64,000 bases of DNA, from positions 1-64,000 of the forward strand of contig JBKJIQ010000008.1 in the NCBI GenBank assembly GCA_046598395.1, written 5' to 3'. Every line of letters starts with the position of its first letter. The stretch's first letter is position 1. The stretch comes from JAENVU01 sp046598395 (lineage in GTDB: Bacteria; Actinomycetota; Acidimicrobiia; IMCC26256; JAENVU01). A program made the translations under genes and the position numbers. The notes under the pieces are model-generated. The model searched no databases, was not told the DNA's origin, and was given only the letters and a program-made list of their open reading frames with translations. This document shows positions 42,013-50,520 of this stretch, piece by piece.

Positions 42013-42983
42013 CGGGCGGTTCTCCGGCTGCGCCGGGCCGGGTTCGCGGTCGATGGATCAGGCCCGTCGGAATCCTCGGTGAGCCGGAGAAACACTTCTT
42101 CCAGGCTTGCTTGGCCGGTGCGCAACTCGGTCAGCTGCGTGTCGTGGTCACGCAGCCATGTTGTGAGTGACGCGATCACGGCGGGCGACGGTGCGCCCTC
42201 CACGACGAACTCTGCTCCAGCCGTGCTGATCGAGCGGTCGAGCACGGCCGCGAGCGCGATGGCGTCGAAGGCGGTTGCCGTGGCGAACCGCAGCGTGGGT
42301 TCGGTGACCGTGTTCGTGACCTCGGTGGGCGTCCCATGGGCCACGATGGCGCCCCGGTCCAGGATGACGATCCGGTCGCAGAGCTGTTCGGCTTCGTCCA
42401 TGTAGTGGGTCGTGAGTAACACCGTGGTTCCGTGATCGCAGAGATCGCGCACCAAGGCCCAGGTGTCCGCACGCGCCCGCGGGTCCATCCCTGCGGTCGG
42501 TTCATCGAGGAACACCAGCTCGGGCCGGCCGATCAGTGCCAATGCGAACGACAACCGCTGGGCTTGTCCGCCCGAGAGGCGCCGCACCATGGTGGAGGTC
42601 GCGTCGCGGAGTCCCACGAGATCGAGCAGGCGGTCGGGATCATCCGCGTTCTCGTAGAACGCGGCGAACAGTCGCAGCAACTCGAGCGGTCGTACGCCAG
42701 GGTAGAGACCACCCTCTTGAAGCATCACGCCGACGCGAGCCCGCAACGCGGTGGCATCCTTCACCGGATCAAGACCGAAGATCCGGACCGTGCCGGCATC
42801 GGCAGTGCGGTAGCCCTCGAGGATCTCGACGGTGGTCGTCTTGCCCGCGCCGTTGGGCCCGAGAATCCCGAAGATCTCCCCCGCCTCGATGGAGAGGTCG
42901 AGTCCGTCGACCGCATTTCGGTTGCCGTAGTGCTTGACGAGCCCGATGACCTCGATGGCGGGCGCGCTGGAGCCGCCGTTCAA
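42009..42983 (-). CDS. ABC exporter ATP-binding protein
   Basis: A 324-residue ATPase with Walker A GPNGAGKTT, signature RLSGGQAQR, Walker B LVFLDEPTAGMD and switch histidine TTHYMD. A C-terminal domain of about 90 residues is typical of DrrA/CcmA-like exporters. It starts with TTG 42983, which overlaps the polyprenyl synthase stop (TTGA). The permease follows. The upstream prenyl synthase suggests, but does not prove, an isoprenoid or lipid substrate. Confidence 0.92.
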   Translation of the reverse strand: MNGGSSAPAIEVIGLVKHYGNRNAVDGLDLSIEAGEIFGILGPNGAGKTTTVEILEGYRTADAGTVRIFGLDPVKDATALRARVGVMLQEGGLYPGVRPLELLRLFAAFYENADDPDRLLDLVGLRDATSTMVRRLSGGQAQRLSFALALIGRPELVFLDEPTAGMDPRARADTWALVRDLCDHGTTVLLTTHYMDEAEQLCDRIVILDRGAIVAHGTPTEVTNTVTEPTLRFATATAFDAIALAAVLDRSISTAGAEFVVEGAPSPAVIASLTTWLRDHDTQLTELRTGQASLEEVFLRLTEDSDGPDPSTANPARRSRRTAR

Positions 42984-44053
42984 CGATCCCGCCAGGCCAC
43001 GAACGCACCGAGCTCAGCCAGGGCCTCGCGCGCATCGGCGGTGATCGGAGCGCGACCGAGCGCATCGAGACTCTCGGCCACGAGTGCTTCGATACCGTGC
43101 TCAACCTGGGCGACTGCACCGCAGTCGATCATCGTCTGCTGGATAGCGGCGATTTCCTCGCTCGTGATGTCGGGGGCACCGATGCGTTCGAGGAGCGCGC
43201 GGCCGGTGATGTCGGCCCGATCCGCGGTGGCCGCGACGAGCGGTGTGAGCTTGCCCTCGCGGAGGTCGTCGCCCACCGGCTTGCCGGTGATCTCGGGATC
43301 GCCGAATACCGACAAGAGGTCATCGCGCATTTGGAACGCCTCGCCGAGCGGCAGGCCGAACGCGGAAAGTGGCGCCGTGAGTTCATCGGCGCGACCCGCG
43401 AGTGCGGCACCAAGGTGGAGGGGGCGTTCCACGGTGTACTTGCCACTCTTGTACCACTCGATGCGTCGGGCCTGCGCCGCGTCGCGAGCGCCCGACGCCG
43501 TGGCGGCGAGATCGAGATACTGGCCGACGCAGAGTTCGACCCGGAGCTCGTCGTAGATGGCGCGCGCCGCGGGTTCCAGCGCGCCGACGAGCATGTCGGC
43601 GTACACGAAGGCAAAATCTCCCACGAGGATTGCGACACCCTCGCCGAAACGCCGCCCCTCGCCGCGCCATCCGGATTCCCGATGTTGGGTCATGGCCTCG
43701 GCATGGATCGAGGCTTGTCCGCGTCGGCGATCGGCGTTGTCCATGACGTCGTCGTGAACGAGCGCAAAGGTGTGCAGCAGTTCGAGGGCCGCGCCCACGT
43801 CGACCACCCGCCCATCGGCTGGGTTACCACCTGCACCAATGAAGGCCCAGTGGCAGAAGGCCGGGCGGAGTCGCTTCCCACCTGCAGTGACGAGCGACCG
43901 GAGAGCAACGAGTGGGGCCTCGAGGCCCGGATCGACGAGGGACCAGCGGACGATTTCGGCGTCGAGGAGGTCGCGCACACGGTTCTCAGTGGCGGCGCCG
44001 ACCGAAGCGAGGCTGGGCGGCGGCGTCGGTACGACGTCGATGCGATCAGGCAT
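42980..44053 (-). CDS. Trans-polyprenyl diphosphate synthase
   Basis: A 357-residue all-helical prenyltransferase with first Asp-rich motif DDVMD (in LVHDDVMDNADRRRG) and second DD motif QMRDDLLSVFGD. It elongates isoprenyl diphosphates; chain length cannot be read reliably, though a quinone or carotenoid precursor length is likely. ATG 44053 follows TAAGGT by 6 bases, so the message is probably leaderless. It is the first gene of an operon with an ABC exporter. Confidence 0.92.
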   Translation of the reverse strand: MPDRIDVVPTPPPSLASVGAATENRVRDLLDAEIVRWSLVDPGLEAPLVALRSLVTAGGKRLRPAFCHWAFIGAGGNPADGRVVDVGAALELLHTFALVHDDVMDNADRRRGQASIHAEAMTQHRESGWRGEGRRFGEGVAILVGDFAFVYADMLVGALEPAARAIYDELRVELCVGQYLDLAATASGARDAAQARRIEWYKSGKYTVERPLHLGAALAGRADELTAPLSAFGLPLGEAFQMRDDLLSVFGDPEITGKPVGDDLREGKLTPLVAATADRADITGRALLERIGAPDITSEEIAAIQQTMIDCGAVAQVEHGIEALVAESLDALGRAPITADAREALAELGAFVAWRDR

Positions 44054-44059
44054 TCGGGC

Positions 44060-44065
44060 ACCTTA
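44060..44065 (-). promoter_or_regulatory. -10 element TAAGGT of a leaderless polyprenyl synthase transcript
   Basis: TAAGGT on the minus strand is followed by GCCCGA and then ATG 44053. There is no ribosome-binding site. Confidence 0.6.
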
Positions 44066-44186
44066 GAGGGCGAGCCGCGGCGATCGAGTTTCGATACGCC
44101 GCGATGATTCGGCGAGGCTGGGGTCGGGGGTATCGAGTGACCGGCTCAAAGTCGATACGATCCCGCGTCCGCATCGAGGAGGCCCC

Positions 44187-45398
44187 ATGCCCGACATTTC
44201 CGTCGATCAGTTCACTGCCAGCGCGACCGAGTTCTTGGACGCGAATGCCGAGCGCCGCAGCGAATCACGGTTCGTGTGGGGTGAGGGAACCGACCGAGTC
44301 GGCATGCTCGACGAGAAGACGCCGGAGCAAGAGCAGGTCGAGATCGTTGAAGCCAAGGAGTGGAAGGCCAAGGAGTTCGACGCCGGGTTCGGTTGGATCA
44401 CTGGTCCCGCCGAGTACGGCGGCGGCGGGCTGCACAAGGATCTCGACCGGGCGTACCGCGAGCTGGTTGCTCAGTATGCGATTCCTTCGCAGAGCCCGTT
44501 CGGCATCGGACTCGGGATGGTGGCGCCCACGATTCTGGCCCACGCGATTCCCGAAGTCCGCGAGAAGTACCTGCGCTCCATGTGGCGCGGTGACCTCATC
44601 GGATGTCAGCTGTTCTCGGAGCCGGTCGCCGGTTCGGATCTTGCGGGGATCCAAACCAAGGCCGAACGCGATGGTGACGAATGGATCGTGACGGGTCAGA
44701 AGGTATGGACGTCCGGCGCGCAGTATTCCGACATCGGCGAAATCATCACGCGCACGTCGCCGGACAAGCCGAAACACAAGGGCATGACGATGCTCCTCGT
44801 GGATATGCATGCCCCCGGAATCGAGGTACGCCCGCTGCGCCAGATGACCGGCGGTGCGTCGTTCAACGAAGTCTTCTTCGACGAGGTGCGCGTGCATGAC
44901 TCGCACCGGCTCGGCGATGTGGACGAGGGCTGGACGGTGGCGCTCACCACGCTGATGAACGAGCGAGCAAGCATCGGTGGCGGTGGTGCCGGCGTGGGCT
45001 CGATGAGTATGACGCGGTTCTTCGAGATGGCGAGGCACTTCGGGCTCAACCACGACCCGTTGGTGCGCCAAGGCCTGGCCGACGTCTTCATCCGAATGGC
45101 AGTGGCGCGTTACACGAACCTGCGGGCCATGGAGAAGCTGCGCGCGGGTCAACTTCCTGGGCCGGAGATGTCGATCGCCAAGCTGGTGTTGACCCAGAAC
45201 ATGCAACGGGTCAATCAGCTCGTGGGCGAGATGCTCGGACCCCGTCTTGCGGCCGACACCGGTGAGTGGGGAACGTTCGCGTTCTCGGAAATGGTGCTCG
45301 GTACACCCGGGATGCGGGTGGCGGGCGGCACCGACGAAGTGATGCGCAACATCATCGGCGAGCGGGTCCTGGGGTTGCCGAAGGACCCGAAGCCGTAG
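44187..45398 (+). CDS. Acyl-CoA dehydrogenase
   Basis: A 403-residue flavoprotein of the ACAD fold. Recognisable segments are FSEPVAGSDLAGIQTKAERDGDEWIVTGQKVWTSGA in the middle domain and the C-terminal helical bundle ending MRVAGGTDEVMRNIIGERVLGLPKDPK. It is of the longer-substrate or steroid-side-chain type common in actinobacteria. GAGGAGG precedes ATG 44187. The stop overlaps the next start (TAGTG). Confidence 0.93.
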   Translation: MPDISVDQFTASATEFLDANAERRSESRFVWGEGTDRVGMLDEKTPEQEQVEIVEAKEWKAKEFDAGFGWITGPAEYGGGGLHKDLDRAYRELVAQYAIPSQSPFGIGLGMVAPTILAHAIPEVREKYLRSMWRGDLIGCQLFSEPVAGSDLAGIQTKAERDGDEWIVTGQKVWTSGAQYSDIGEIITRTSPDKPKHKGMTMLLVDMHAPGIEVRPLRQMTGGASFNEVFFDEVRVHDSHRLGDVDEGWTVALTTLMNERASIGGGGAGVGSMSMTRFFEMARHFGLNHDPLVRQGLADVFIRMAVARYTNLRAMEKLRAGQLPGPEMSIAKLVLTQNMQRVNQLVGEMLGPRLAADTGEWGTFAFSEMVLGTPGMRVAGGTDEVMRNIIGERVLGLPKDPKP

Positions 45399-46255
45399 TG
45401 CAGCCGTTCGAGCGCCTGCGGTATCTCGCACGTTGGTCGGATGCCGACGACGATGCCGCGCTCCTCGAGGAAGCCGCTGATTGCCTGGCGGGGTTCGCGG
45501 ATGACCCGTTCGGGATCGTCATCGCGTGTCGTCGGCTGCTCGCGTATCACCCGAGCATCGCCCCGCTGTGGTGGTTGTGTGCACACGTGCTCGGCGCGGT
45601 TGATGCGCGCGAGGGTGCGTGGGCGGCGTGGCGCGCGTATCGCTCCGACTCCACCCCGCTTCGACTCGCGGGCGCGCTCCCATTTCCCCACGAGTCGCCG
45701 GTCGCGGTCGTCGGGTGGCCCGACGTTGTCCGCGACGGGCTCGCCGAGCGGATCGACCTCGAACTCCTCGCGGTGCGGTCCGGTCGGGCCGACACGCGGC
45801 TCTCGCGCCGGCTGCGTACCTCGGTGCAACAAGTCCGGGTCGTCGATGAAACCGAGTTGATGGTCCTCGCCCCCACGCATCTGTTGGTGGCGCCGGTGGC
45901 GTCCGGTGGTGGACGCGTTCTGGTGGCCCCCGGCACCACGGCATTGGTGGCGGCAGGGCGGAGCGCGGGCGCCGCGATCTGGATCGTGGTGCCGCAAGGT
46001 TTTGCGCTCCCGGCCCGCATGCTCGAGGCGCTCGAGCGATCCACCGTCGAGTCACTCAGAGGCGTTGATCCGTATCCCAGCTCGGACGCGGCCGCCATCG
46101 GCCGCCGCGAGGATGGTCTCGACGAGCTGCCCTACGAGGAGCTCGGTCTCGATCAGATCGACCAAGTGGTTGGGCCCAACGGTGCCGATGTTCCGTCCAC
46201 GTTGCGCCACCGAGCCGACTGTGCGCCGGCACCAGAGTTGTTGCGAATCACCTGA
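45398..46255 (+). CDS. Conserved protein, weakly eIF-2B/ribose-bisphosphate-isomerase-like
   Basis: A 285-residue cytosolic protein. An N-terminal helical part (residues 1-75) precedes a Rossmann-like region. The run QVRVVDETELMVLAPTHLLVAPVAS, then GTTALVAAGRSAGAAIWIVVPQG, resembles the VD..V...-DLVLVGA...IGT..LA-AK...P-V segments of eIF-2B alpha/beta/delta-like proteins. The key family residues are not all present, so this is only a fold suggestion. GTG 45398 overlaps the acyl-CoA dehydrogenase stop. Role unknown. Confidence 0.45.
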   Translation: MQPFERLRYLARWSDADDDAALLEEAADCLAGFADDPFGIVIACRRLLAYHPSIAPLWWLCAHVLGAVDAREGAWAAWRAYRSDSTPLRLAGALPFPHESPVAVVGWPDVVRDGLAERIDLELLAVRSGRADTRLSRRLRTSVQQVRVVDETELMVLAPTHLLVAPVASGGGRVLVAPGTTALVAAGRSAGAAIWIVVPQGFALPARMLEALERSTVESLRGVDPYPSSDAAAIGRREDGLDELPYEELGLDQIDQVVGPNGADVPSTLRHRADCAPAPELLRIT

Positions 46256-46312
46256 CCGGCGCGGCTCTACAAAAACGGACCGGTCTCAGCCGGCCGTGTT
46301 CCATCATGGGGC

Positions 46313-47146
46313 ATGACATCAATGGTACGAGCGACCGATGATCCCGCAGTGGTGCTGCGTGAGGCCAGTGCATTCCTTGCATCGGATCCGGTTCGCCACA
46401 ATGCGATCCTTTCGTTGCTCCACGAGCGCATTGCCCACCCGGTACCGGGCCGGTATTGGATGATCGACGTTGATGGCGAGATAGTGCGCGTCGTCTTCCA
46501 GTCGCCCCTGGACCATTTCGCCGCCGTCACACCGATGGCCGCGAAGGCGATCGGTCAAGTGGTCGTTGCCATCTCCGAGGATGGCGTGCAACTGCCCGGC
46601 GTCGATGGTGAAGCCGCGACTGCCGCGGGGTTCGCGGGCGCGTGGACCGAACGGACACGCTCGGCCGCGGTGCCCGTCCTCGGTGAACGCATCTACGAGG
46701 TGGGGACTGTCGTTCCGGCGCGACGGGCTGCGGGTGCGGCGCGGCTCGCAACCGCGGGCGACATTGACCGAGTCGCGCCGCTCCTCCGGGAGTTCGCGGC
46801 GGAGATCGACGAGGTCTCGGGCGATGAGGACGAGGTCACCCGCCGGCGGCTCGATGCCGGTCAGCTCTGGGTCTGGGAGGATCAGGAGATCGTGTCCGTG
46901 CTCGGGCTCTCCCGGCCGGTCGCGGGAGCAGTGCGTATCGGGCCGGTGTACACGCCGATCGATTTCCGCGCTCGGGGCTACGCCAGCGCATTGGTCGGAT
47001 CGATCTCCGCCGGAGCACGCGCCGATGGGCTGGCGTGCTTGCTTTACACCGATCTCGGCAACGCCGGCTCGAACGCGATCTATCGGGCGCTTGGATACGT
47101 GGCGGTGGCCGAGGGGATCCGCTACCGATTCGAACCGTCGAGCTGA
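46313..47146 (+). CDS. GNAT acetyltransferase with N-terminal DUF4081-like domain
   Basis: A 277-residue protein. The N-terminal half (RHNAILSLLHERI to GAWTERT) resembles the DUF4081 domain that precedes GNAT domains in actinobacteria. The C-terminal half carries the acetyl-CoA loop IDFRARGYASALVGSIS and the AlaSer-Asn segment LGNAGSNAIYRALGYV. Substrate unknown. ATG 46313 is the plausible start. The gene converges on fxsA with an 18-base gap. Confidence 0.85.
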   Translation: MTSMVRATDDPAVVLREASAFLASDPVRHNAILSLLHERIAHPVPGRYWMIDVDGEIVRVVFQSPLDHFAAVTPMAAKAIGQVVVAISEDGVQLPGVDGEAATAAGFAGAWTERTRSAAVPVLGERIYEVGTVVPARRAAGAARLATAGDIDRVAPLLREFAAEIDEVSGDEDEVTRRRLDAGQLWVWEDQEIVSVLGLSRPVAGAVRIGPVYTPIDFRARGYASALVGSISAGARADGLACLLYTDLGNAGSNAIYRALGYVAVAEGIRYRFEPSS

Positions 47147-47164
47147 ACCGCGGACCGACCCCGT

Positions 47165-47632
47165 CTACGGGAGCGGCGGCGAGTCCGGCGGCTCGATGGC
47201 CGGGGGCGGGTTGCGGGGCCGGCCGCCGGTGCCGCGGACGTCGATGACGCGGCCGTAGACCGCACCGGAGGCGCGGGTGAACTTGTGCCGCTGTGCCCAT
47301 CGGCGCGGGAGGTAGCGGACCGCGGGAATCAAGAGCAGGAATCCGATCGCGTCGGTGATAAAGCCGGGGACGAGCAGCAGCATTCCCGCGGCCAGGAGTA
47401 CGGCGCCGTCGACTGCTTCCGCGGCCGGGACCTCTCCCGCCCGCAACTGCGCCTGGGCCCGGCGCCAGGTGCTGACCCCGACCCGCTTCACGAGGTACAG
47501 GCCAAGGAGCGAACACGCGATCAGCACCGCGAGCATCGGCAGATACCCGATGGCGTTGGCCACCTGAATGATCACGTACAGCTCGGTCAGTGGCAGCACC
47601 ACCAGCAAAATGAGGAGGGCGAAGACGAGCAC
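47165..47632 (-). CDS. fxsA: FxsA-family membrane protein
   Basis: A 155-residue inner-membrane protein with four hydrophobic helices. The family features are LLVVLPLTELYVIIQVANAIG at the start, GLYLVKRVG and LLVPGFITDAIGFLLLIPAVR. E. coli FxsA shields cells from F-plasmid exclusion of phage T7; the normal role is unknown. The C-terminal tail is Pro-rich. GTG 47632 follows TACGCT by 6 bases, a leaderless arrangement. Confidence 0.9.
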   Translation of the reverse strand: MLVFALLILLVVLPLTELYVIIQVANAIGYLPMLAVLIACSLLGLYLVKRVGVSTWRRAQAQLRAGEVPAAEAVDGAVLLAAGMLLLVPGFITDAIGFLLLIPAVRYLPRRWAQRHKFTRASGAVYGRVIDVRGTGGRPRNPPPAIEPPDSPPLP

Positions 47633-47638
47633 GCGACC

Positions 47639-47644
47639 AGCGTA
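47639..47644 (-). promoter_or_regulatory. -10 element TACGCT of a leaderless fxsA transcript
   Basis: TACGCT on the minus strand, 6 bases before GTG 47632, in the 32-base gap after rmuC. No ribosome-binding site is present. Confidence 0.6.
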
Positions 47645-47664
47645 GGGCGCGCCACGCCGAGTCC

Positions 47665-48831
47665 TTACGCGTTCAGCGCGATCACGCCCGGTGCGTCGTC
47701 GAGGTCGATCAAGGCGCGGGTGCGGCGGAGATCGTCGATTCGGTCCATCTGGCGAGTGAGTGCACGGTTCCGCGTGCTGGACAGATCATCGAATGCCTTG
47801 GTGACCGTATTGAGACCGCGGCCCAACGCGTCCATCTTGTCGGTAAAGGCCCCCCACTGCTTGGTGAAATCTCCGAGGACCTCGAGGATGTCCGACGCAG
47901 TCCGTTCCAACCGGAAGTTCTCGACGGACTGGCGCACGACGGCGAGCACGGCGAAGAGCGTCATCGGCGAGCACATCACGATCTGCTGGCGCATCGCGTC
48001 GTCCAGCAGTGACGCGGCGTGCTCCTGGACGAACGCGTAGAGCTGCTCGTTCGGGATGAACAAAAGAACGCAGTCGACGCTCGACGGTGATCCGTCGGTG
48101 TAGTTGCGCGCTGCGAGTTCCTTGACCTTGGCTCGCACATCCTTCAGGAAATCATCCTTGTGGCGGGCCTGTTCGAGCTCGGACTCCGAGTTCACGTACC
48201 GCAGGTAGTTGTCGAGTGGGAACTTCACGTCCATGTAGAGGATCGCGTCCTGCGGGAGCAGGAAGGTGAAGTCGGGAATACCGGTCCCCGTCTCGACCGA
48301 CTTCTGCTTGCGGTACTGCACGCCCTCCACGAACCCGGCGAGCCGCAACACATCCTCGGCCATTCGCTCGCCCCACTGGCCTCGAGTCTTCGAGCTGGCG
48401 AGCGCTTCGCGCAGACCCTGCGCAGTCTGGGCCAGCTCTGCGATCCCGGCGCGTTGTTGTGCGAGTGCCCCGGAGAGCTGATCGATCTTGGTGCCGCGCT
48501 GGGATTCGAAATCGCGCACGAGTTCGGTGACCTTGCCGAGCTGTTCCTGCATGCTCGCGAACTGTTGCTCCATCTGGCTGCGATCGTGGGCGACCGACTC
48601 CCCCGCCCTCGTGCGTTCCGCGTCGAGGAGGGCGCGGTTGGTCTCGATGAGGTTGCCGAGCGCAGCCTGCTGCTGCTGTGCGGCGCTGCGCGCGATGCGA
48701 TCGGCAATCTCGTCAGGGTCCGGTCCCACCGGCGCGTCGACCCGACCGCGTTGGACGACGACCGCGGCGGTACCGGCGGCAACGCCGATCACGATGACCA
48801 TCAGGAGGGTGATGACTGCGAGGTTGACCAT
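47665..48831 (-). CDS. rmuC: DNA recombination/anti-rearrangement protein RmuC
   Basis: A 388-residue protein. An N-terminal membrane helix (VNLAVITLLMVIVIGVAAGTAAVVV) and a long coiled coil (about 50-170) precede the RmuC nuclease-like domain, with RGQWGERMAEDVLRLAGF, DFTFLLPQDAILYMDVKFPLDNYLRY and SSVDCVLLFIPNEQ. RmuC limits inversions at short repeats in E. coli. ATG 48831 is the best start; the longer upstream frame runs through the divergent intergenic region. A loose -10 (GACGCT, N6) precedes it. Confidence 0.92.
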   Translation of the reverse strand: MVNLAVITLLMVIVIGVAAGTAAVVVQRGRVDAPVGPDPDEIADRIARSAAQQQQAALGNLIETNRALLDAERTRAGESVAHDRSQMEQQFASMQEQLGKVTELVRDFESQRGTKIDQLSGALAQQRAGIAELAQTAQGLREALASSKTRGQWGERMAEDVLRLAGFVEGVQYRKQKSVETGTGIPDFTFLLPQDAILYMDVKFPLDNYLRYVNSESELEQARHKDDFLKDVRAKVKELAARNYTDGSPSSVDCVLLFIPNEQLYAFVQEHAASLLDDAMRQQIVMCSPMTLFAVLAVVRQSVENFRLERTASDILEVLGDFTKQWGAFTDKMDALGRGLNTVTKAFDDLSSTRNRALTRQMDRIDDLRRTRALIDLDDAPGVIALNA

Positions 48832-48884
48832 GTGATCAGCGTCGCACGGAGGTGAGACCATCGATTCGCCGGTCGTTTCTTCAG

Positions 48885-48932
48885 ACCTTCGTACGGTTTG
48901 CCCCCCTCTGGGGGGTGGATTCGAACGAAGGT
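48885..48932. repeat. Nested inverted repeat in the rmuC-amidohydrolase intergenic region
   Basis: An outer pair ACCTTCGT (48885-48892) and ACGAAGGT (48925-48932) surrounds an inner hairpin CCCCCC-TCT-GGGGGG (48901-48915). A separate 12-base palindrome GCGGCGCGCCGC lies at 48941-48952. All are in the 158-base divergent gap. They may be operator sites for either gene or hairpins in an RNA. Confidence 0.65.
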
Positions 48933-48976
48933 GTGGTGAAGCGGCGCGCCGCGGGCGACGACGGTCGGGGTGGGCG

Positions 48977-48982
48977 TAGCGT
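48977..48982 (+). promoter_or_regulatory. -10 element TAGCGT of a leaderless amidohydrolase transcript
   Basis: TAGCGT is followed by exactly 7 bases and GTG 48990. This decides the long N-terminus of the amidohydrolase. Confidence 0.65.
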
Positions 48983-48989
48983 CGCACTC

Positions 48990-50447
48990 GTGGAATGGGA
49001 TCCCGACGCGGAGTTGCCGATCAAGCTCGGACCGTGTTCGAACGGCGAGGAGCGTCCGGTACCGCTTGGTCCGGTGGAACTCGAGGCGATCCGGCGCACT
49101 CGTGAGGAAGCCGGCACCATCGCTCGCCGCCTCGGGATGGACCGGAGGAGCTTTCTCCGCAGCTTGAGCGGAGCGGCACTGATGCTCGGCACGCTCGCGG
49201 CGTGTCAGGACGATGCCAACAAGGCACGCGGCAAGCGCACCGGTGGGACCTACCGGCTCCCGAAGGACGCGGCCACGGATGCCGACGCCGCCAACGCCGT
49301 GCTCGCAGGCAACGAGGTAATTTTCGACGTCCAGACCCACTATCTCGACTACGACCTCACCGGTCCCGGCACCGGCATTGCGGGCATCGATGGGTTGGTC
49401 AACTCCTTCCCGCAAGGTCGGTGCGGTGAGTCCGACGCGCGGGCGTGCTTCTCCGTTGAGCAGTATCTCGAACTCCTGTTCAACCAGTCCGACACGTCGC
49501 TGATGATCCTCACCGCGATCCCGATCCCGGAACAGGTGAACCCGCTCGACTGGGAAGCGATGCGTACGGCGCGCACGCTGGCCGAGCAGGTGTGCGGCGA
49601 TGGCCGGGTCCTCTTGCACGGTGGCGTGCAGCCCACGTACGGAGTTCCGGGCGCTCAGATCGACGGTATGGCTGCGCTGCGCCGCGACCACGGCATCGTC
49701 GGCTGGAAGGTCTACACGCACGCGCCCGGGGATGGCTGGTGGCTCGACGACCACGCCGCCGACGCGCCGCGAGTCGGCGAGTCGTTCCTCACTCGCGTCG
49801 AGGAAGTCGGGCCGAACATCGTGTGCGTGCATAAGGGCTTCTCGGGGGGCAGTGCGTTCGCGTCGCCCGTCGACATCGGCCCCGCGGCCAAGGCGCACCC
49901 GGATGTTCGCTTCGTCGTGTACCACTCCGGCTTCGAGGCCAGTGTTCCCGAGGGCGCGTACGACGAAGCGGGTCGAGGAGTCGACCGGCTCATCACGAGC
50001 CTCACCCGTGCGGGGATCGGTCCGGGGGCGAACGTGTATGCCGAACTCGGCTCCACGTGGTGGAACCTGATGCGCGACCCCACCCAAGCGGCCCACGTGC
50101 TCGGCAAGCTGCTCGTGGCAGTCGGTCCCGAGAACGTGCTGTGGGGTACCGATTCGCTCTGGTACGGCTCACCCCAGGATCAGATCCAGGCGTTCCGGGC
50201 CATCGAGATCTCGACCGAGCTCCAGGAGCGGTACGGCTATCCGGCGTTGACCAAGGAACTCAAGCGCAAGATCCTCGGCACGAACGGACTCGCGCTCTAC
50301 GGCTTGGACGCGCCCACCAAGACCTGCGAGTTCTCCCGCGACGAGTTAGCGAAAGCGCGCGAGACGAGCGGGGTGTCCTGGCGCACCTACGGTCCGTCGA
50401 CTGATCGCGGGTTGCGCGCCTTGCTCGCCTCCCACGCGGTGATCTGA
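48990..50447 (+). CDS. Amidohydrolase-2 family protein with internal twin-arginine lipoprotein signal
   Basis: A 485-residue metal-dependent hydrolase of the amidohydrolase 2 (TIM-barrel) family: NEVIFDVQTHYLDYD at the start of the barrel, VGWKVYTHAP, VCVHKG, and VLWGTDSLWYGSPQDQI near the end. Residues 1-49 (with ELPIKLGPCSNGE) precede a Tat-type segment, DRRSFLRSLSGAALMLG then LAAC with a lipobox Cys at 72. The enzyme is probably exported and lipid-anchored, despite the long cytosolic lead. ATG 49137 is the alternative start just before RRSFL. Substrate unknown. Confidence 0.85.
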   Translation: MEWDPDAELPIKLGPCSNGEERPVPLGPVELEAIRRTREEAGTIARRLGMDRRSFLRSLSGAALMLGTLAACQDDANKARGKRTGGTYRLPKDAATDADAANAVLAGNEVIFDVQTHYLDYDLTGPGTGIAGIDGLVNSFPQGRCGESDARACFSVEQYLELLFNQSDTSLMILTAIPIPEQVNPLDWEAMRTARTLAEQVCGDGRVLLHGGVQPTYGVPGAQIDGMAALRRDHGIVGWKVYTHAPGDGWWLDDHAADAPRVGESFLTRVEEVGPNIVCVHKGFSGGSAFASPVDIGPAAKAHPDVRFVVYHSGFEASVPEGAYDEAGRGVDRLITSLTRAGIGPGANVYAELGSTWWNLMRDPTQAAHVLGKLLVAVGPENVLWGTDSLWYGSPQDQIQAFRAIEISTELQERYGYPALTKELKRKILGTNGLALYGLDAPTKTCEFSRDELAKARETSGVSWRTYGPSTDRGLRALLASHAVI

Positions 50448-50458
50448 GCGGACCCGCT

Positions 50459-50510
50459 CGTTTCGCGGCGCGTTCGCGTCGCCCCAGCGACCGAATCGCG
50501 ACACGAAACG
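50459..50510. terminator. Imperfect bidirectional hairpin between convergent genes
   Basis: CGTTTCG (50459-50465) and CGAAACG (50504-50510) pair as an outer stem, and GTCGC-CCCA-GCGAC (50478-50491) forms an inner stem-loop. It fills most of the 73-base gap between the amidohydrolase and the convergent SDR gene. Confidence 0.5.
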
Positions 50511-50520
50511 GATGCACGCG

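Noticed and set aside
41374..42405. Plus-strand open frame of 343 codons opposite the ABC exporter genes
   Set aside because: No domain, highly charged shadow composition, antisense to two matched ABC genes.
44265..45431. Minus-strand open frame of 388 codons opposite the acyl-CoA dehydrogenase
   Set aside because: Arg/His-rich shadow frame; the plus strand carries the clear family motifs and a Shine-Dalgarno site.
48801..50096. Minus-strand open frame of 431 codons opposite the amidohydrolase
   Set aside because: Shadow composition, no motif, and it would cover the rmuC start and the leaderless promoter.
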